Source: Paramacrobiotus metropolitanus (taxonomy: Eukaryota > Tardigrada > Eutardigrada > Parachela > Macrobiotidae). Taken from it: a stretch of 64,000 nucleotides of DNA. The notes under the pieces are model-generated. The model saw nothing but the letters and a program-made list of their open reading frames with translations, searched no databases and was not told where the DNA came from. Made by a program: the position numbers and the translations under genes. This document shows, piece after piece, positions 14,762 to 35,284 of this stretch (position 1 is the first letter of the stretch; every line of letters starts with the position of its first letter). Location of the stretch: assembly GCF_019649055.1 (NCBI RefSeq), contig NW_026570222.1, forward strand, positions 2,356,001 through 2,420,000, written 5' to 3'.

Positions 14762-17259
14762 ATGGAACTGATCCCGGTGATATTTATGGGACTATTTGTG
14801 GGCGGTACAGGTCTAGTTGGACTGCTGAACAGTCTCAACTGGATCAAACGTGACTGCAGGAAGCAGTTCAACGGGCGTTTTCTGATTAATTCATTAGCGA
14901 CGGTCTCCGGCGCCGTAGCCGTGGGGATTTTTTGCACACTGCTGTTGATGGGCTTCCTGGAAAATATTGTACTTTTATCGGGGTTCGGCTTTGATTTGTC
15001 CGTGTACGGCGAGCGAGCCGATCGCGAATTCTCCGTGTGGTTCATTGTGGCGTTCAGTCTGAAAGCTGTCCACATGGTGTGGTTGACATATTTACAATGC
15101 GTAATGGATATCTTTATTGTTGACCAAGAAGAGGGCCGCAGTTTACATCCTAAGATAAATCGGCCAACAGATAATGCGGCCGGCTTTACGGGATGTATTT
15201 GGCGAACGTATTTCGTCGCGAATGAACTAGTAAAACTTCAGAGCGCACGGAAACTGCCGGCGATTGTTGTGTTTACGTGTGCATATTTGTTCTTGGCATT
15301 GCTGCCGGGATTGCCTTCCATAAACACTCCGAATGGGGTTACTGATCTGCCGTCCATTAATGTGTCTTCCGCCTCGACAGTGCTTCCGCACACGGGACCG
15401 TATTACTTTTTTACCGTATCAGCGCTAACGATTATGGTGACGGCGGGTCTTGTGTACTTTGTGGTCATTCTGCGCGAGAGATTCTTTGGCAGTCCCATTG
15501 GTGAGCTGGTGGATGTTTGCACTTGGCTGAATTGTAGTATCTTTATCCGCACACATAGGTACTTTGCCTACTACATCCATGGACGCTCTGTTCATCCTAC
15601 TGCCGAATTTGGCTTCCGGCAGTTGGTCGATATGGTGCATAATGAAGAGGTACGGGAAAAGGACGCGGCCAGCGTTATTTTCTGTCCCACTAGTGCTGGG
15701 GAAATGCGCTGTTCAGCTAATGCAATTGTCTGGCATTGATGAACGACGAACGACGAGCAGCATCCTTAGTTGTATTTCAAAGAGGAATAGTCAGGCGGTA
15801 TTGGCAGAAAAAAGGATACTAAAAGGATAAAAATTTGCTGACTCATGTTAAACGAACGCATTGGTTGTCCATTATCTGTAATACCGGCAATCCGGCATAT
15901 TAAATTAACAGAAAATTCTGTGTTAGTTTACTTAACGGACCGGTGGGTATTGCTGAACAAAATGATCAAATGAACATTTTCAGCATGTTTTCTAACAAAA
16001 CCCGAAAATGTCTAAAACGTTTTCTATGTTGAAGTCCATGAAGCAAATGGGAGCAACTTCATTGTATTCAGCCGGATAATACTCGTATTAGTCGTATAAC
16101 GAAATTGTCGGCAATAAGCTGGTTGTTAGGATGTGCTGTTTCGTAACTGTTGGCTACTTTGCATTAACTGTTACTCAAAAAGCGCATAATGATTTACAAA
16201 AACGTTTACGTCTCTGTAATTTACTATGGCTAAACTGTTGAAGCGTCCGAAGTAATGTAAATCGATAATATTTTAGTTGTTCTTATCCGTTTTCCTCGTC
16301 TTATTAATCGTTTATCGTGTTTACCGTTTGGTTTGTACATTTTTTCATGATAGTGTATGTCATGGTGCAAAGGGAAAAAATTACGGCTACAACTGAGCTA
16401 CGATTTAACTCGTCGTCATCATGACCTTATTATTACAATGGAAAAGTTTAACGCTGCATTGTACACACATATGTCCTTTAGGTACCGCCAGTGCACAAAT
16501 ACTAAGTATACCCATTATCTGCATCGCAGTATATATATTTACTTAATGTATACTTCATATTTTAATGCTGAAGAATTTTTGTTTCAGACAAATCTGGTCA
16601 GCCGTCGCGGATTTCAGGCTGACGGTGATCCCCAAACGTTTTCCCTGGCGCTGCCGGACATGTTCGCTACCCTGTATGACCAGATGTTGGAGGAGGCACA
16701 GTCCGATTCGCACACAGCTGCACGATCAGATACTGATGCTAAAAAGGAGCCGGAAGTCAACGGCGCAGCCGCCGTGATCACCGCATCAACCAACGTCCCA
16801 CTACGAATACCCACTGAGTCGGTATTACGTAACCGAAAGGACGGCGCGGCCTCGCCGTCGTTAGGCAAATTGAAACAAAGAGCCAATATTCACGACCGGG
16901 TCAATCGATTTTTGCGGGATTTTCTCGATCATAAATTCCACGAAGCTGATTATGTTTTCAAATGGCGAAATATTCTGGAGAGTTTTCTGGACATTGAACT
17001 GGGACCGGTGCGAAAAGTCGGAGTAATGTATTATGATCCGAAAGGGAATTACACTGACTATTTCTACATAGGGCGCACATTTGATCTGCTGATCTTCGAA
17101 GCGCTGCTTTTCTGCGTAGTAACGGTATATACCACCAATTATTCTCTTGGGCTCGTTTCCGTTCTGTTGGTTGGTTTTTTGTTAAATGGAATCCGGCACA
17201 TATTCGGCAAAGTTAATCTGGCTAGGAAAGCATTTATCTATGGACGGTTCTTAATGTAA
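14762..17259 (+). CDS. TMEM67: Meckelin, transmembrane and cytoplasmic half
   Basis: Meckelin is a ciliary transition-zone membrane protein of the MKS module. Two exons in phase 0 are clear: 14762-15649 and 16588-17259. The first carries several TM helices and the hallmarks DIFIVDQEEG, WRTYFVANE and YFAYYIHGRSVH. The second continues with NLVSRRG, the helical DRVNRFLRDFLDH region, LLIFEALLFCVV, and ends in GRFLM, as vertebrate meckelin ends in RFLI. The chosen start is an ATG in good context (AGCATGG) three codons after an in-frame TGA. This puts the first TM helix at the extreme N-terminus. The large Cys-rich ectodomain of the family is not found upstream, where only about 1.1 kb separates this gene from its neighbour. 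Either the protein is truncated in this lineage or 5' exons lie elsewhere. Confidence 0.85.
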
Positions 17260-19366
17260 ATATTGTGTTTATTGTGCGAAGTGCGCATCAACGTGTGCAT
17301 TAGTCCATGATGTAACGCTCAACGTAAAAATGTTTGACCAAATCAGATGAATTTTCCACTGTGACAACTTCCCATGCTTGGCAGATCGTAGTATTCTGAA
17401 ATTAAAAAATGTTTCACCTGCGGTTGTTGTATCTGTTCTGTGCCTTATGCCAGATTTAATTATTTCATACGTAGCAGTTTAGTGCGCTAAAATAGGGGTG
17501 CAATTAATTCTTAGTGCTGTTATGATAACGTTAAATTAAGGGTTGTTGTAAACATTCGTAGAATGTACCAGTATATAGATATAATCATTTGCAGACTTAA
17601 GAGTGATTTTATAACTACACTTTCATGTGAGGAACTTGTTGCAAGTAAACTGAAACTTTTTCTGCTTTTCTGTTATTAAGCTTTTCTGCTTTTCTGTTAT
17701 GTTAGCATAGCTAAAAGTTAGCAGTTTATAAAATTGTGTTGGTCACATCAACATGGCAAGCCAACGTTTTGATTCAACAATTTTTTCAAGTTTAACTGTA
17801 TGCGAGAATAATAACTGTAATGCAAAGATGCGGCAAGCCTAAAATGCGACTCAGTCATGCGAGCAAATCTGTATCAAATTGCCTGGCTAAAGAAAACCGT
17901 GAATTATGAATATGGCACAGGAAGATTGATAGTGTGACAATGACTATGTGACGTTAAGGGAGCAGAAATAAAACCCGTAAAAGCATCCTATTTAGGTAAT
18001 TCGATAAGATTGCTTGCTGCTGTTGTTCAAGCGCTTAAACCGGGAGAAAGTGCAGCTGAAAGAAAGTCATTTCCAGAGATCGTGTAACCAGATGCTTCAT
18101 GCAAATGAATTGCTTGATCACTAGTTTATAATTCAGCCTCAATTGAATTAAGTATAGCAATAAAAATGGTAAACCCCGAGTTCGAATATCAATAGTGACT
18201 TCCAAAAGGACTCCTCTCGTTCCCTACCGGCAGCGTGACACCAGAGAAAGAGCCGGGAAAATGACTTTTTGCCAGCCATATCATTTGTGCTTTAAGATCC
18301 CCAGTAGAGTGCTCCACACTCATATAACCGCCATAACCGGCACAATAAAACAAGCCCAAAAAATTGTTGTAGAGCGGATAAATTACAATTACACGGACCG
18401 GCGCCCCTCTCCTCCCGATTCCCGACACATTTCTCGAGTTTCCTCTTATCCTCGGGTGATTTGTTAAGTTATTGATCAGAACTGCATGTGTCGCGGCAGC
18501 TACAAATATACACATATACCGCATGCTGTGTACGTATATATATTGTATTGTATATAGATCTGCGTTCATCCTTTTTATGGTCGGGTGGATTTTTTCTGAC
18601 CGACGACGATTATTTTCATTCCTGGTTTGTGGGCGATTAAAAGGGCGGGATCACATGCCGTAAAACGGGAGAATACCGTTTTACTGGTTTTTTATATGAC
18701 GCATTTCCGTTTGTCCGAGTTGCAACCAGCCGGCATTCTTGGGAACGGAGTTGCCGTGGCGAGTGGGCTGCATGCCGCGCTGACGTCTTTTAGCTGCCGA
18801 CTGGGATATCAGTGGGTCTTTTATGTTGATCCCGAAATTCGGCATTACCAGCAGTGACTGATAATTAATTGTCAACGTTGTTGAAGTTTCGATATCCGTT
18901 TCGTATTTGCAGACATTTGATTTCCGTTTTCAACCATCCTTCCGGTGCATTGTACATTTATCGTTGTATTCGTTAAGGGGAATAATAATGTGCCTGTTTC
19001 CTTGCAACTGGAATGCAAGCAGATGGCAAAATATTCCTGCCAAACGTCCACAAAAGTTATAATGCTTTTCGGTCTTATACAGAAAATGCTGCATTATATT
19101 TCGATAATACATCGAACTGTGCCGAATTGCCGATTAAATGTTAACTGTTTTATAATAGCGCGGTGAACTGCCTTTTGCGGCTATACCTATCTATCTGTTT
19201 TGCAGTTGACCTTTCAAAATCTCCATGCCACCCGTAGAAGTGACTGTCCAACCGCCTTTATAATGCAAAATTGTACTTTTACGATTCCTTTTGTCAGATC
19301 AACGCTAGCACTACGATGTACATACGATTTTTATAAATAAACCTATTGTGGATTTTTATCTCAAAT
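17260..19366. other. Intergenic region, no gene seen
   Basis: About 2.1 kb of AT-rich DNA lies between the meckelin stop and the receptor's signal-peptide exon. Open stretches near 18190-18860 on both strands lack splice context and recognisable domains. Receptor promoter and 5' UTR exons are expected in the right part but cannot be marked. Confidence 0.5.
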
Positions 19367-28393
<9,027 letters not shown>

Positions 28394-29073
28394 CTTTTCA
28401 TAAAAGTGACCCGTCTGTCGCTTGCATGTGCAAATCAGAAATGTTCGTCATGTTTGCAGTTATGCCTTGGCCCATGTGATCCCCATATGGTTTCGGATGG
28501 ATTAAAAGAAGCTATTTTTCGCAAAAGTCATACACAAGTGTAATCGAATAACAGTTTGTTTTTTGTGCCATTCTGTGTTCAGTAGTCGGGTTTTAAACAA
28601 TGTGTTCAACCTACCGACCGTCACAAAGTATGTACATACCAGTCACAATTTGCTAATTGCAACTACGAATGCATTCCATGGCCACTATTACTTTGCATGG
28701 ATTTGCAACTTAACTTTTCCATGTCCGTAATAAAAATTTAGATGTTCCGAAACCTGTTGGTGTCTTGACGGCAGGTTCTCATAATTATCTACTTGCTCGT
28801 TGACGTAATGGTACAGCGACAACAGTGATACCGCACACAAAGGTTGCAGTGAACGCTAACAGAAATTTGATAAACTGTAACATGTTTGTGGGAATGCTAG
28901 TGCTCAGATTCAATACGCGCAGCGGTGCGCGCTTTTTCTTCCATCAACAAATCGGGCGCGATGACCTTTTTTCTCAATGTTATTTTGATTAAATTTTGCG
29001 TTTGGGACTTCGAATTCCGTGCAGTATGCAGAGGCAGAAATAGGTCATACAAAAAGAAATGAAGAAATTGTTT
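28394..29073. other. Receptor 3' flank up to the LTR element
   Basis: This holds the receptor 3' UTR (AATAAA near 28729) and an unannotated spacer. The last bases before the element are AATTGTTT. No gene is seen. Confidence 0.5.
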
Positions 29074-29505
29074 TGTAACAGGCAAGCGCGAGGAGATCAC
29101 GAGTGATGCTTTATTGACAAATAAAGGGAGCAATGCTGCGTAATAGCAGGAAAGCAAGAACAAAGCACTGATGGCTAAACAAGCAAGTGGATGCTAGAAG
29201 AGCTCTTGAGCGTTCGTCAAGGCGTGAAAGAAGCAACTGGCGGCAAGCACGTGCTGTGTGCCATCAGCTGTGTGATGATGCGCAGACTGGACTCAATCCA
29301 ACGCGAGCGTACGCTGAGTCATACAGCGAGAGAGGGACGAGAGAGCAAGTATGCTCAGTGTGTGCGCCGCATATATCCGCTTCAGCGGATATGAGTGCAG
29401 TGCAGCAGCACACGTACGTACAGCGAGAGAGGCGATATGGCAAGCATGAGTGCAGTACGTCCATGGTGGGCCGTATGCACCAGGCGCAGTCATGTGCCTC
29501 TGACA
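29074..29505 (-). repeat. 3' LTR of the giant element (432 bp)
   Basis: It matches 60618-61048 with about 7 substitutions and 3 single-base indels, most of them in the first 130 bp of + strand (the R/U5 end in sense). In sense it starts TGTCAGAGG and ends GTTACA. AATAAA (sense; + strand 29110-29115) is a plausible polyadenylation signal near the end. A 9-bp inverted repeat ATATCCGCT/AGCGGATAT lies at 29373-29392, next to a TATA-like ATATATG. The word TACAGCGAGAGAGG occurs twice, near 29325 and 29419, and could be an enhancer-type repeat. Confidence 0.95.
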
Positions 29506-31461
29506 TGCCTCTGGGCGGGAGTCCGAGCTCCTGCGAAGGATGCTCCGACTCGGTACCGCACCAGTACCGCACAACTCTCCAGTCGGACCCAATGTGGGGT
29601 CGCTGGTACGCGTCCTCTGGCAGTGGGAGTCCGGTGTCTGGTCGACCGTCCCTTCTTCACTTCCGAACCCATGAGTGGAAGCCACTCACGGCCGAAAAAT
29701 CCGGAAGCCGCTCGGGTGTTTCGTTGGACCGGTAGTGCTTCTGTTGGCAGGCTTCTTGCTTCTGTTGGCGACGGAGAACAATGTGAAAAAAGTGTAATGA
29801 AAGTTGTATACAGCGCGAAAGAAAGTATGAAATAAAGTTTAATCACAATTCCAGTGAGCAAAAAGGGGTTACAAAACAGATCTGTCAAAGAGATCGAACT
29901 AGAAAGGTGCAATTCCGTTTGTTAGGAAAAATGCTAAAAAAATGCAAAAATCTGTCCGGGGGTCCTATTCCGACTAGGATGACGTCCACGGGGTCTCCTG
30001 TCCACTTTCATCCGGTAAGTTGGGTCCGGGGCATCGGTTCCCGGGTTACCCGTCGTAACCGGTTAAATTCACCGAGGTCGGATAAGCACGGTTAAACACT
30101 TCCTTCCGACTCGTATCCGTCCGTTCGGGATAGAGAGGCACTGTTGCGGTTGCAAATGCCGAGGCATCCTCTCTGAATGGGGAATAGAACCGAGGTCGGT
30201 TTGACCAAGGTCGGCCTACCGGTAAGTCGACCGGCGGCTAAGGGAATTCGGCTATGTTCCGAATTGCTAAAGTCCAGGTCGGAGAAAGCTGTAAGTGAGT
30301 TATGCGGCCTGCGTGGTCGTCATGTACAGCAGTTCCGTTCAAAAGTGGTCGGTTACAACCGTTCAATCTGCTACCACGAGCCTGGTTTGTAGTAATCCGA
30401 GTCGAACTGGCTCGAAGGTCCGGTCGGAATTCGTGAGTTTCATCGATGGAAGTGTCCAGTCGACTTCCATCCAATCTGTTCCTTTGTTATCCGACCTTCT
30501 GTCGAGGTCGGTTATCCTATCCGTCAGTGGTCGACTAGGGTTAACCTGCAATAACATGCCCATGTGGGGCTAAACAAGTTCCTTCAAGTCGAATTCGTCC
30601 CCCGCAGGTATCTGTCGTTCCTCTTCCGTCATGTTGACTGAGTTGCCGACTTCCGACATGTGGTCGGTTATAATCGACTTCGGAAGGTCGGATGAACTAT
30701 GTTTCCATCCGTCCGAAGGTCGGATTTTTCCGTTAGGAGGTCGGTTCTCGACTTCTGAATGTCTTTGCCGACTTGTTGTCGTACCCTACCGACTTGTGTA
30801 CGGTCACTTCCGACTTCGGCTTAAGGTCGGATATCCATATCCAAGTTCGGAGGTCGGCTATTTTCCGACTTCCTCAAGTCGGAAAAACTTTGTGTTTTAT
30901 CCGACGAGAGGCTAAATTCTTCCACTAGGAGGTCGATTTCATACTTCTGGTTGATTTTCCGACTTGTTGTCGCTTACTTCCGACCTCCATCTGGTGGTTG
31001 TCAACTTCATTTTTGGGAGCTCTGTGCGTTCGGCTACAGTTGGCCGGGTCTTCGTTGTTTGGACATCCTTCGGTCAGTTTTAACTGGCAGAGGGATGTTC
31101 AGCAGCACAACTCCGTTCCTTCTGTAATCTCTGACGTGAACTCCAGGTCGAATCCGAGCTACTGTTGAGGTCGGTCAATCCGTATAACTTGCTACTGAGT
31201 CGCCGAGCCTTGCGAGGTAGGGGTTCCTTGGCATCCGTTGGCCGGTTGACTGGCGTTTCATCATGCACTGCGCTCGCTCTCAACACTAAGGGTCTTTGTG
31301 GCCCCGGTTGCCGAGCCGAGCTCTTTGGTTTAAACTTCATGCACATGCAAGTCCCTGGGGTCGTCAGATCCGATTCTTCCATTTTGTTTTGTCGCGAACC
31401 TGTGACGCCTAGCCGCTTCTGTTGGGGGTAGACGACTCATGTCCACGGGAAAATTTTTCTT

Positions 31462-31602
31462 TGCCGGTAACGCTGGCCAACTGGCCGTTACTGTTGCGGG
31501 CAGATGGTCATCGCTACCGGGGGAGTTCGGTATGCCGGTGACGAAGGCCGACTGACCGTTACTGTTGCGGGCAGGCGGTCGTCGTCATCGGGGTCCGTTG
31601 GG
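31462..31602. repeat. Tandem pair, 71-bp unit
   Basis: Two adjacent units share TGCCGGTRACG, GGCCRACTGRCCGTTACTG and TTGCGGGCAG, then diverge at scattered positions. They lie in the element's 3' non-coding region. Confidence 0.85.
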
Positions 31603-31668
31603 GGTGCAGGTCGGATGTTCTAATCCGGTCTGCCTAGGATGTTCCATTTGAGACATGGGGAAGCTGAG

Positions 31669-31708
31669 GTCCTCAATGGAGCTCTCGTCGGAGAGTTCCA
31701 TTGAGGAC
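31669..31708 (-). repeat. Strong hairpin, 18-bp stem and GTCG loop
   Basis: The arms GTCCTCAATGGAGCTCTC and GAGAGTTCCATTGAGGAC pair with a single wobble position around a 4-base loop. This is the strongest single hairpin I saw in the 3' non-coding region and could act in RNA export, packaging or 3' end stability. The role is inference. Confidence 0.85.
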
Positions 31709-32886
31709 AAAGGGAAGCAGGTCGCGGCGGAGTCGTTGGTACACCAGTATCCAAATCACCGTCGCTGTTCCTCTTCAGGGAATGGCAGCACGTTCAAAGA
31801 CGCGCGTAGTCGTGGTCACCGGTGAATCGGCTGGTTTACCCGATGTCGTCCGGGGGAGACTCGATTGGATGCCAGGTACAGAGCCTGTAGGTCTGGGTTC
31901 AACGGAGAATCCGGTTAGACTGCCACATAAATACTGCTGGCTTCCGTCCATTCTTCATGGGCGACTTCTGTTGGCCGTTATAGTCGACCTCTGTGGTCGG
32001 CTGCCATGTACCTAGTCGATCTATGTGATCGGCTAGGGTGGCTAAACGTGGTTCGACGATCTGCTTCGTTGCAGTTCCGACTTTGTGATCGGCTTGCACA
32101 ACCGACCTTTGTGGTCGGTTAGTGCGACAATATCTTTTACGTCTATGAATCAAGGGAAAGTACGAAGTCGACCTTTGTGGTCGGCTCGAATACTTATAGT
32201 CAGATCCGAGTCTTCCTGTGCTGTTGGCGGCTCGGCCGAGGGATTTCCGCTATTTACAATGGTGAAAGCTGCTCGGCTACCCGGTTCCGAGGTTGGCCAC
32301 GGGTGCTTGGCAAACATGGTGCTGAGCACGCAGCGACGTATTCAGCGCCACGTTAGCGTAATCCTCTCGGTCTATGCTCCGGAGTCGGTTGGCCGGAGTA
32401 ATCTTCATAGCCGGTCGCGGTTAATGGCGTGGTGTGTACCATGTAACTCTCGGTCGGCTCCATGTAACGCGGATTGGGGCTTCTGTTGGCTCCGATGGTC
32501 GCAGAACGTGGTTGACGATCTGCCAGTGCCATGCTGGGGAACTGAGGTCGGTTGCTCAGTTCTATCCAGGGGATTCCTCGGAAGACGTACCGGAACGGTG
32601 GAAAAGGCCGGCTTGTCAGGTCTAACCACTCGTGTCCGGGTCAAACCGAAGAATCCGGCCAACTTGTGTAGTCGGCACTCTGGCAAAAGTCACGTTGACG
32701 TCCGCCGTATACATGGTTAGTCGGTTTCTGTAAAAAGAACTAAAGAAAAATGTCCATTCCGAAGTCGTTTTTCGGCGATGCTGTTTCTCCGTCAGGTCGA
32801 TTCTCGACCGTGCCGGTTCTCGGCGTTGAGTCCCCTTAGTTGTTCGAAGTGGGGGGATGATCGAGTTCCGATGTGGGAACTCGATC

Positions 32887-34998
32887 TTAACTGAGTAGGA
32901 CTTCGACGGGTTTGTCGCCGCCGAAGTAATCTTCTTCGTCTTCGTCGTCCAAGCGGGGTCGGTGGTGTGGCCGAATGTTCGAGTCCTTGGGTTTACAAGT
33001 CGCCGGGCCACTCCGTTGAGACATCTCGTCGGTCTCATCCGTCTCCTGGCCGGGGCGATCCGCTCTGCCCTTCTTCGATTCCCTGGCCGCCTGTTTCCGG
33101 AGCCGCAGCGCATACGGTCGTGCGCAGGGTGCTAGGTCGTCCGACATCCAAGGTTCGTAGAGCGATGAGTTGAATCCGCTAGGCAAAGTCTTCTTTTGGC
33201 GGTACCAGCTGATGAATCGAGTTGCATCGTCGCTGGGATCTACGTGATCCTCACGAAAGGCATACTTTGTCGCATACCGTTCGTGGGTATACAGCAAGTC
33301 GCGCATCCAGACGGCGAGGATTACACTTCTCATTGGTGTGCCAAGTTGGGCTACGAGGGTTTCCAAGGCCGCTGGTATCATTTCGTTCTGGTACAGTCCG
33401 TACAGGGTGTAATGGCAAAAGTAATTGCCAAGCCGAGCTGCGAAAATGAATCGCAGGAATGCCGTGACTCCGTCTTGGGCCATGTCGACTTCCCCTTCGG
33501 GAAGATGCTGGGTTAAGTCCAGTGCTGCCCGGGCCGCGGTAATTATGAAGGCTGGGTGGGCGTCCGTGATGACGAACTGGGCAATACTTTCTAACTCGTC
33601 ATGGGAGTATTCCCGAGCTCCTAGTTGGCTCGCACGCGTTCCATCCGGGCTGTATAGCGGTACGTTCAGTAAGACCGGGTCAGTCATCGACGGTAACGCA
33701 TTCGATCTGGTATACGGGTGTTCGACATTCTGTGCTGTGTGCGCATTCATGTTGAACTCGGGTTGCCACTGATGTTGTTCCAGCAGCATCTGATATCCAG
33801 ATCGGACGAGGAATTGACGAAGGTTTTCTACCATCCGCCAGACTTGTGGTCGGTTCCGTTCCTCGTAGTTCATAACGTTCATGATGTGGTTTGTTCGTTC
33901 GGTCGGATGTGGCATTACGACTTCAGTTCCCTGTCGTCGGGCATGGTCGTACCGAGGATCTTCTCGGGCCGGCACTTCCACTTGTGGCAGTTGTGCCATC
34001 TGGTCGGCCACATCGACGTCCATTTGCTCTTGTTGAGCTGCTGGTTCGACTTGGACTGCCGCTGCCGGTTCTGCCTGATGGGCTTCCGGCTGCTGTTCAG
34101 ATGGGACGAAGTTACGTTTCGACTTATTTGTTAAGTCGGCCGTAAGTCCGATTCCTGTTTCTCCAGATCCAGTGCGTTTTCCTGGTGGAGGTCTGGTCGG
34201 CTCTTTTCCGACCTGGCGGATGACAGCTCGTTGCTCTTCGATTCTGTCTCGAAGATCAACTGGACCGATTCTATGTCGGAGGTCGTGTCCCGCTAGGTTT
34301 TTGCTAGGTCGGCGCTGCTGCTGTTGAGCCGCCGATTGGGTCCGAGTTCCATGTTGGGGGATCTGCTGAGAAACAGTTGGACGGGCCTGTGTGACCACTG
34401 GCATTGCCCTGCGTGGGATTGCCATCAACTGTTCCTGAGACGCCGGGACAAGGGTAACCGGCTGTTGGGTTCCGTCCGGCATGTTCATCATCATCGTCAC
34501 CGATGTACCCGTCAATGGTCGGTGTGGATCTCCGATGAAGACGTCGCGTACATCGTGAATCAGCTGTTCGCTATCCGAGCGACCCTGCGTGGGTGCCGGT
34601 AACCGAATTTTTATTTCTGGTGCATAGTCGGTCGGTGGGGGATGGGGTTTCATCGAGGCGATTCGTTCGTCGACCTCCTTGATCCTCTTTTGATCCTCCA
34701 ATTGGCGGTTAGCGTCTTGCAGCTGACGGTACTCCCACAGTCTATCTGTTAAGACTGGTGGTCGAGTTCCTTGCCATGTCGGGTCACGAGTACGTTGTCG
34801 CTGGATGGTGGCTAGATTGTCCTGTTCATGCGACTCTAATTGGTCGACTAGGTATTCCCTGCCGGCCAGGTACCGATATGCGCTCATGTTACCAGCGACA
34901 ACATTAATGTAAAGTGCCGCTGCCTGAGCTCGATGTTGCGGTCCAGTGCCGGTAACCCGTTCGTTTGTAAAGGAAACGATACATTGTGCGCAGGGCAA
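32887..34998 (-). CDS. Accessory ORF C (703 codons; open from 35067), unrecognised
   Basis: I do not recognise this protein. The frame is open from 35067, after a TGA, with no early ATG. The first codons after that point encode a CX2C-X12-CX2C pair (about 35040-34979) that could bind zinc. The annotated start at 34998 is a TTG that would cut this in half; the first ATG comes later, at NMSAYRY. The middle is Gln/Pro-rich and probably disordered. The C-terminal 300 residues look folded and mostly helical (FVITDAHPAFIITAARAALD, RFIFAARLGNYFCHYTLYG). The tail is acidic (LDDEDEEDYFGGD). A splice-acceptor-like TTTTGTTTTGACAG ends exactly at 35068, in phase 0. No envelope-type signal peptide or membrane helix is visible. 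Confidence 0.7.
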   Translation of the reverse strand: MPCAQCIVSFTNERVTGTGPQHRAQAAALYINVVAGNMSAYRYLAGREYLVDQLESHEQDNLATIQRQRTRDPTWQGTRPPVLTDRLWEYRQLQDANRQLEDQKRIKEVDERIASMKPHPPPTDYAPEIKIRLPAPTQGRSDSEQLIHDVRDVFIGDPHRPLTGTSVTMMMNMPDGTQQPVTLVPASQEQLMAIPRRAMPVVTQARPTVSQQIPQHGTRTQSAAQQQQRRPSKNLAGHDLRHRIGPVDLRDRIEEQRAVIRQVGKEPTRPPPGKRTGSGETGIGLTADLTNKSKRNFVPSEQQPEAHQAEPAAAVQVEPAAQQEQMDVDVADQMAQLPQVEVPAREDPRYDHARRQGTEVVMPHPTERTNHIMNVMNYEERNRPQVWRMVENLRQFLVRSGYQMLLEQHQWQPEFNMNAHTAQNVEHPYTRSNALPSMTDPVLLNVPLYSPDGTRASQLGAREYSHDELESIAQFVITDAHPAFIITAARAALDLTQHLPEGEVDMAQDGVTAFLRFIFAARLGNYFCHYTLYGLYQNEMIPAALETLVAQLGTPMRSVILAVWMRDLLYTHERYATKYAFREDHVDPSDDATRFISWYRQKKTLPSGFNSSLYEPWMSDDLAPCARPYALRLRKQAARESKKGRADRPGQETDETDEMSQRSGPATCKPKDSNIRPHHRPRLDDEDEEDYFGGDKPVEVLLS

Positions 34999-35066
34999 TC
35001 TGTTGTTGTCCCTCGTCGCGTTATTCCTGCACTGTTGGCAGTCCGCCGTATAAGCTTCCGTACGAG

Positions 35067-35090
35067 TCTGTCAAAACAAAAGTAAGCGAC
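35067..35090 (-). promoter_or_regulatory. Candidate 3' splice site before accessory ORF C
   Basis: In sense the site reads CTTACTTTTGTTTTGACAG, a pyrimidine-rich tract ending in CAG, with the exon starting at 35067. CTTAC could serve as a branch point but is close. The downstream frame is phase 0 relative to the AUG at the LTR/PBS junction. Confidence 0.5.
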
Positions 35091-35284
35091 CCGTTGCTCG
35101 GTTGCATCCTATACTTTTACACCCTGTGATCACTACGGTCGGGCCAGGTCGGTTCTCGATCTGGTCCAAGACGCCTTTGTGGTCGTCTAGTGAGGTAGGT
35201 CGACTTCTGTTGGTCGGTGACGCCTGTGTGGTGTCACTGGAGGAAGGTCGGTTATGCCACTCCTCCAACGCATTCTGCGTTACC

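Larger units (their letters stand above)
29506..32886 (-). other. Element 3' non-coding region, rich in GTCGG words and hairpins
   Basis: About 3.4 kb between the last accessory ORF and the 3' LTR has no sustained sense ORF. It carries dozens of AGGTCGG/CCGACTTC words, many TNTGT-loop hairpins (31985-31999, 32011-32037, 32102-32118, 32169-32183), a 71-bp tandem pair at 31462-31602, and an 18-bp-stem hairpin at 31669-31708. Antisense ORFs such as 32085-32720 are shadows. No convincing polypurine tract abuts the LTR; the best purine run in sense is near 29651-29665. Confidence 0.7.

Noticed and set aside
14496-14771. Upstream meckelin exon joined to 14762
   Set aside because: Frames do not match and any GT..AG intron would be 26-37 bases, too short to accept.
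18189-18857. Open stretches up to 126 codons between meckelin and the receptor
   Set aside because: No recognisable protein features; no supported splice sites.
29187-29835. Overlapping + and - strand ORFs of 100-180 codons in and beside the left LTR
   Set aside because: They repeat in the other LTR and have no domain; LTR sequence lacks stops by chance.
32085-32720. 211-codon + strand ORF in the element's 3' region
   Set aside because: Antisense to the element, rich in translated GTCGG words, no domain; long open frames arise from the biased composition.
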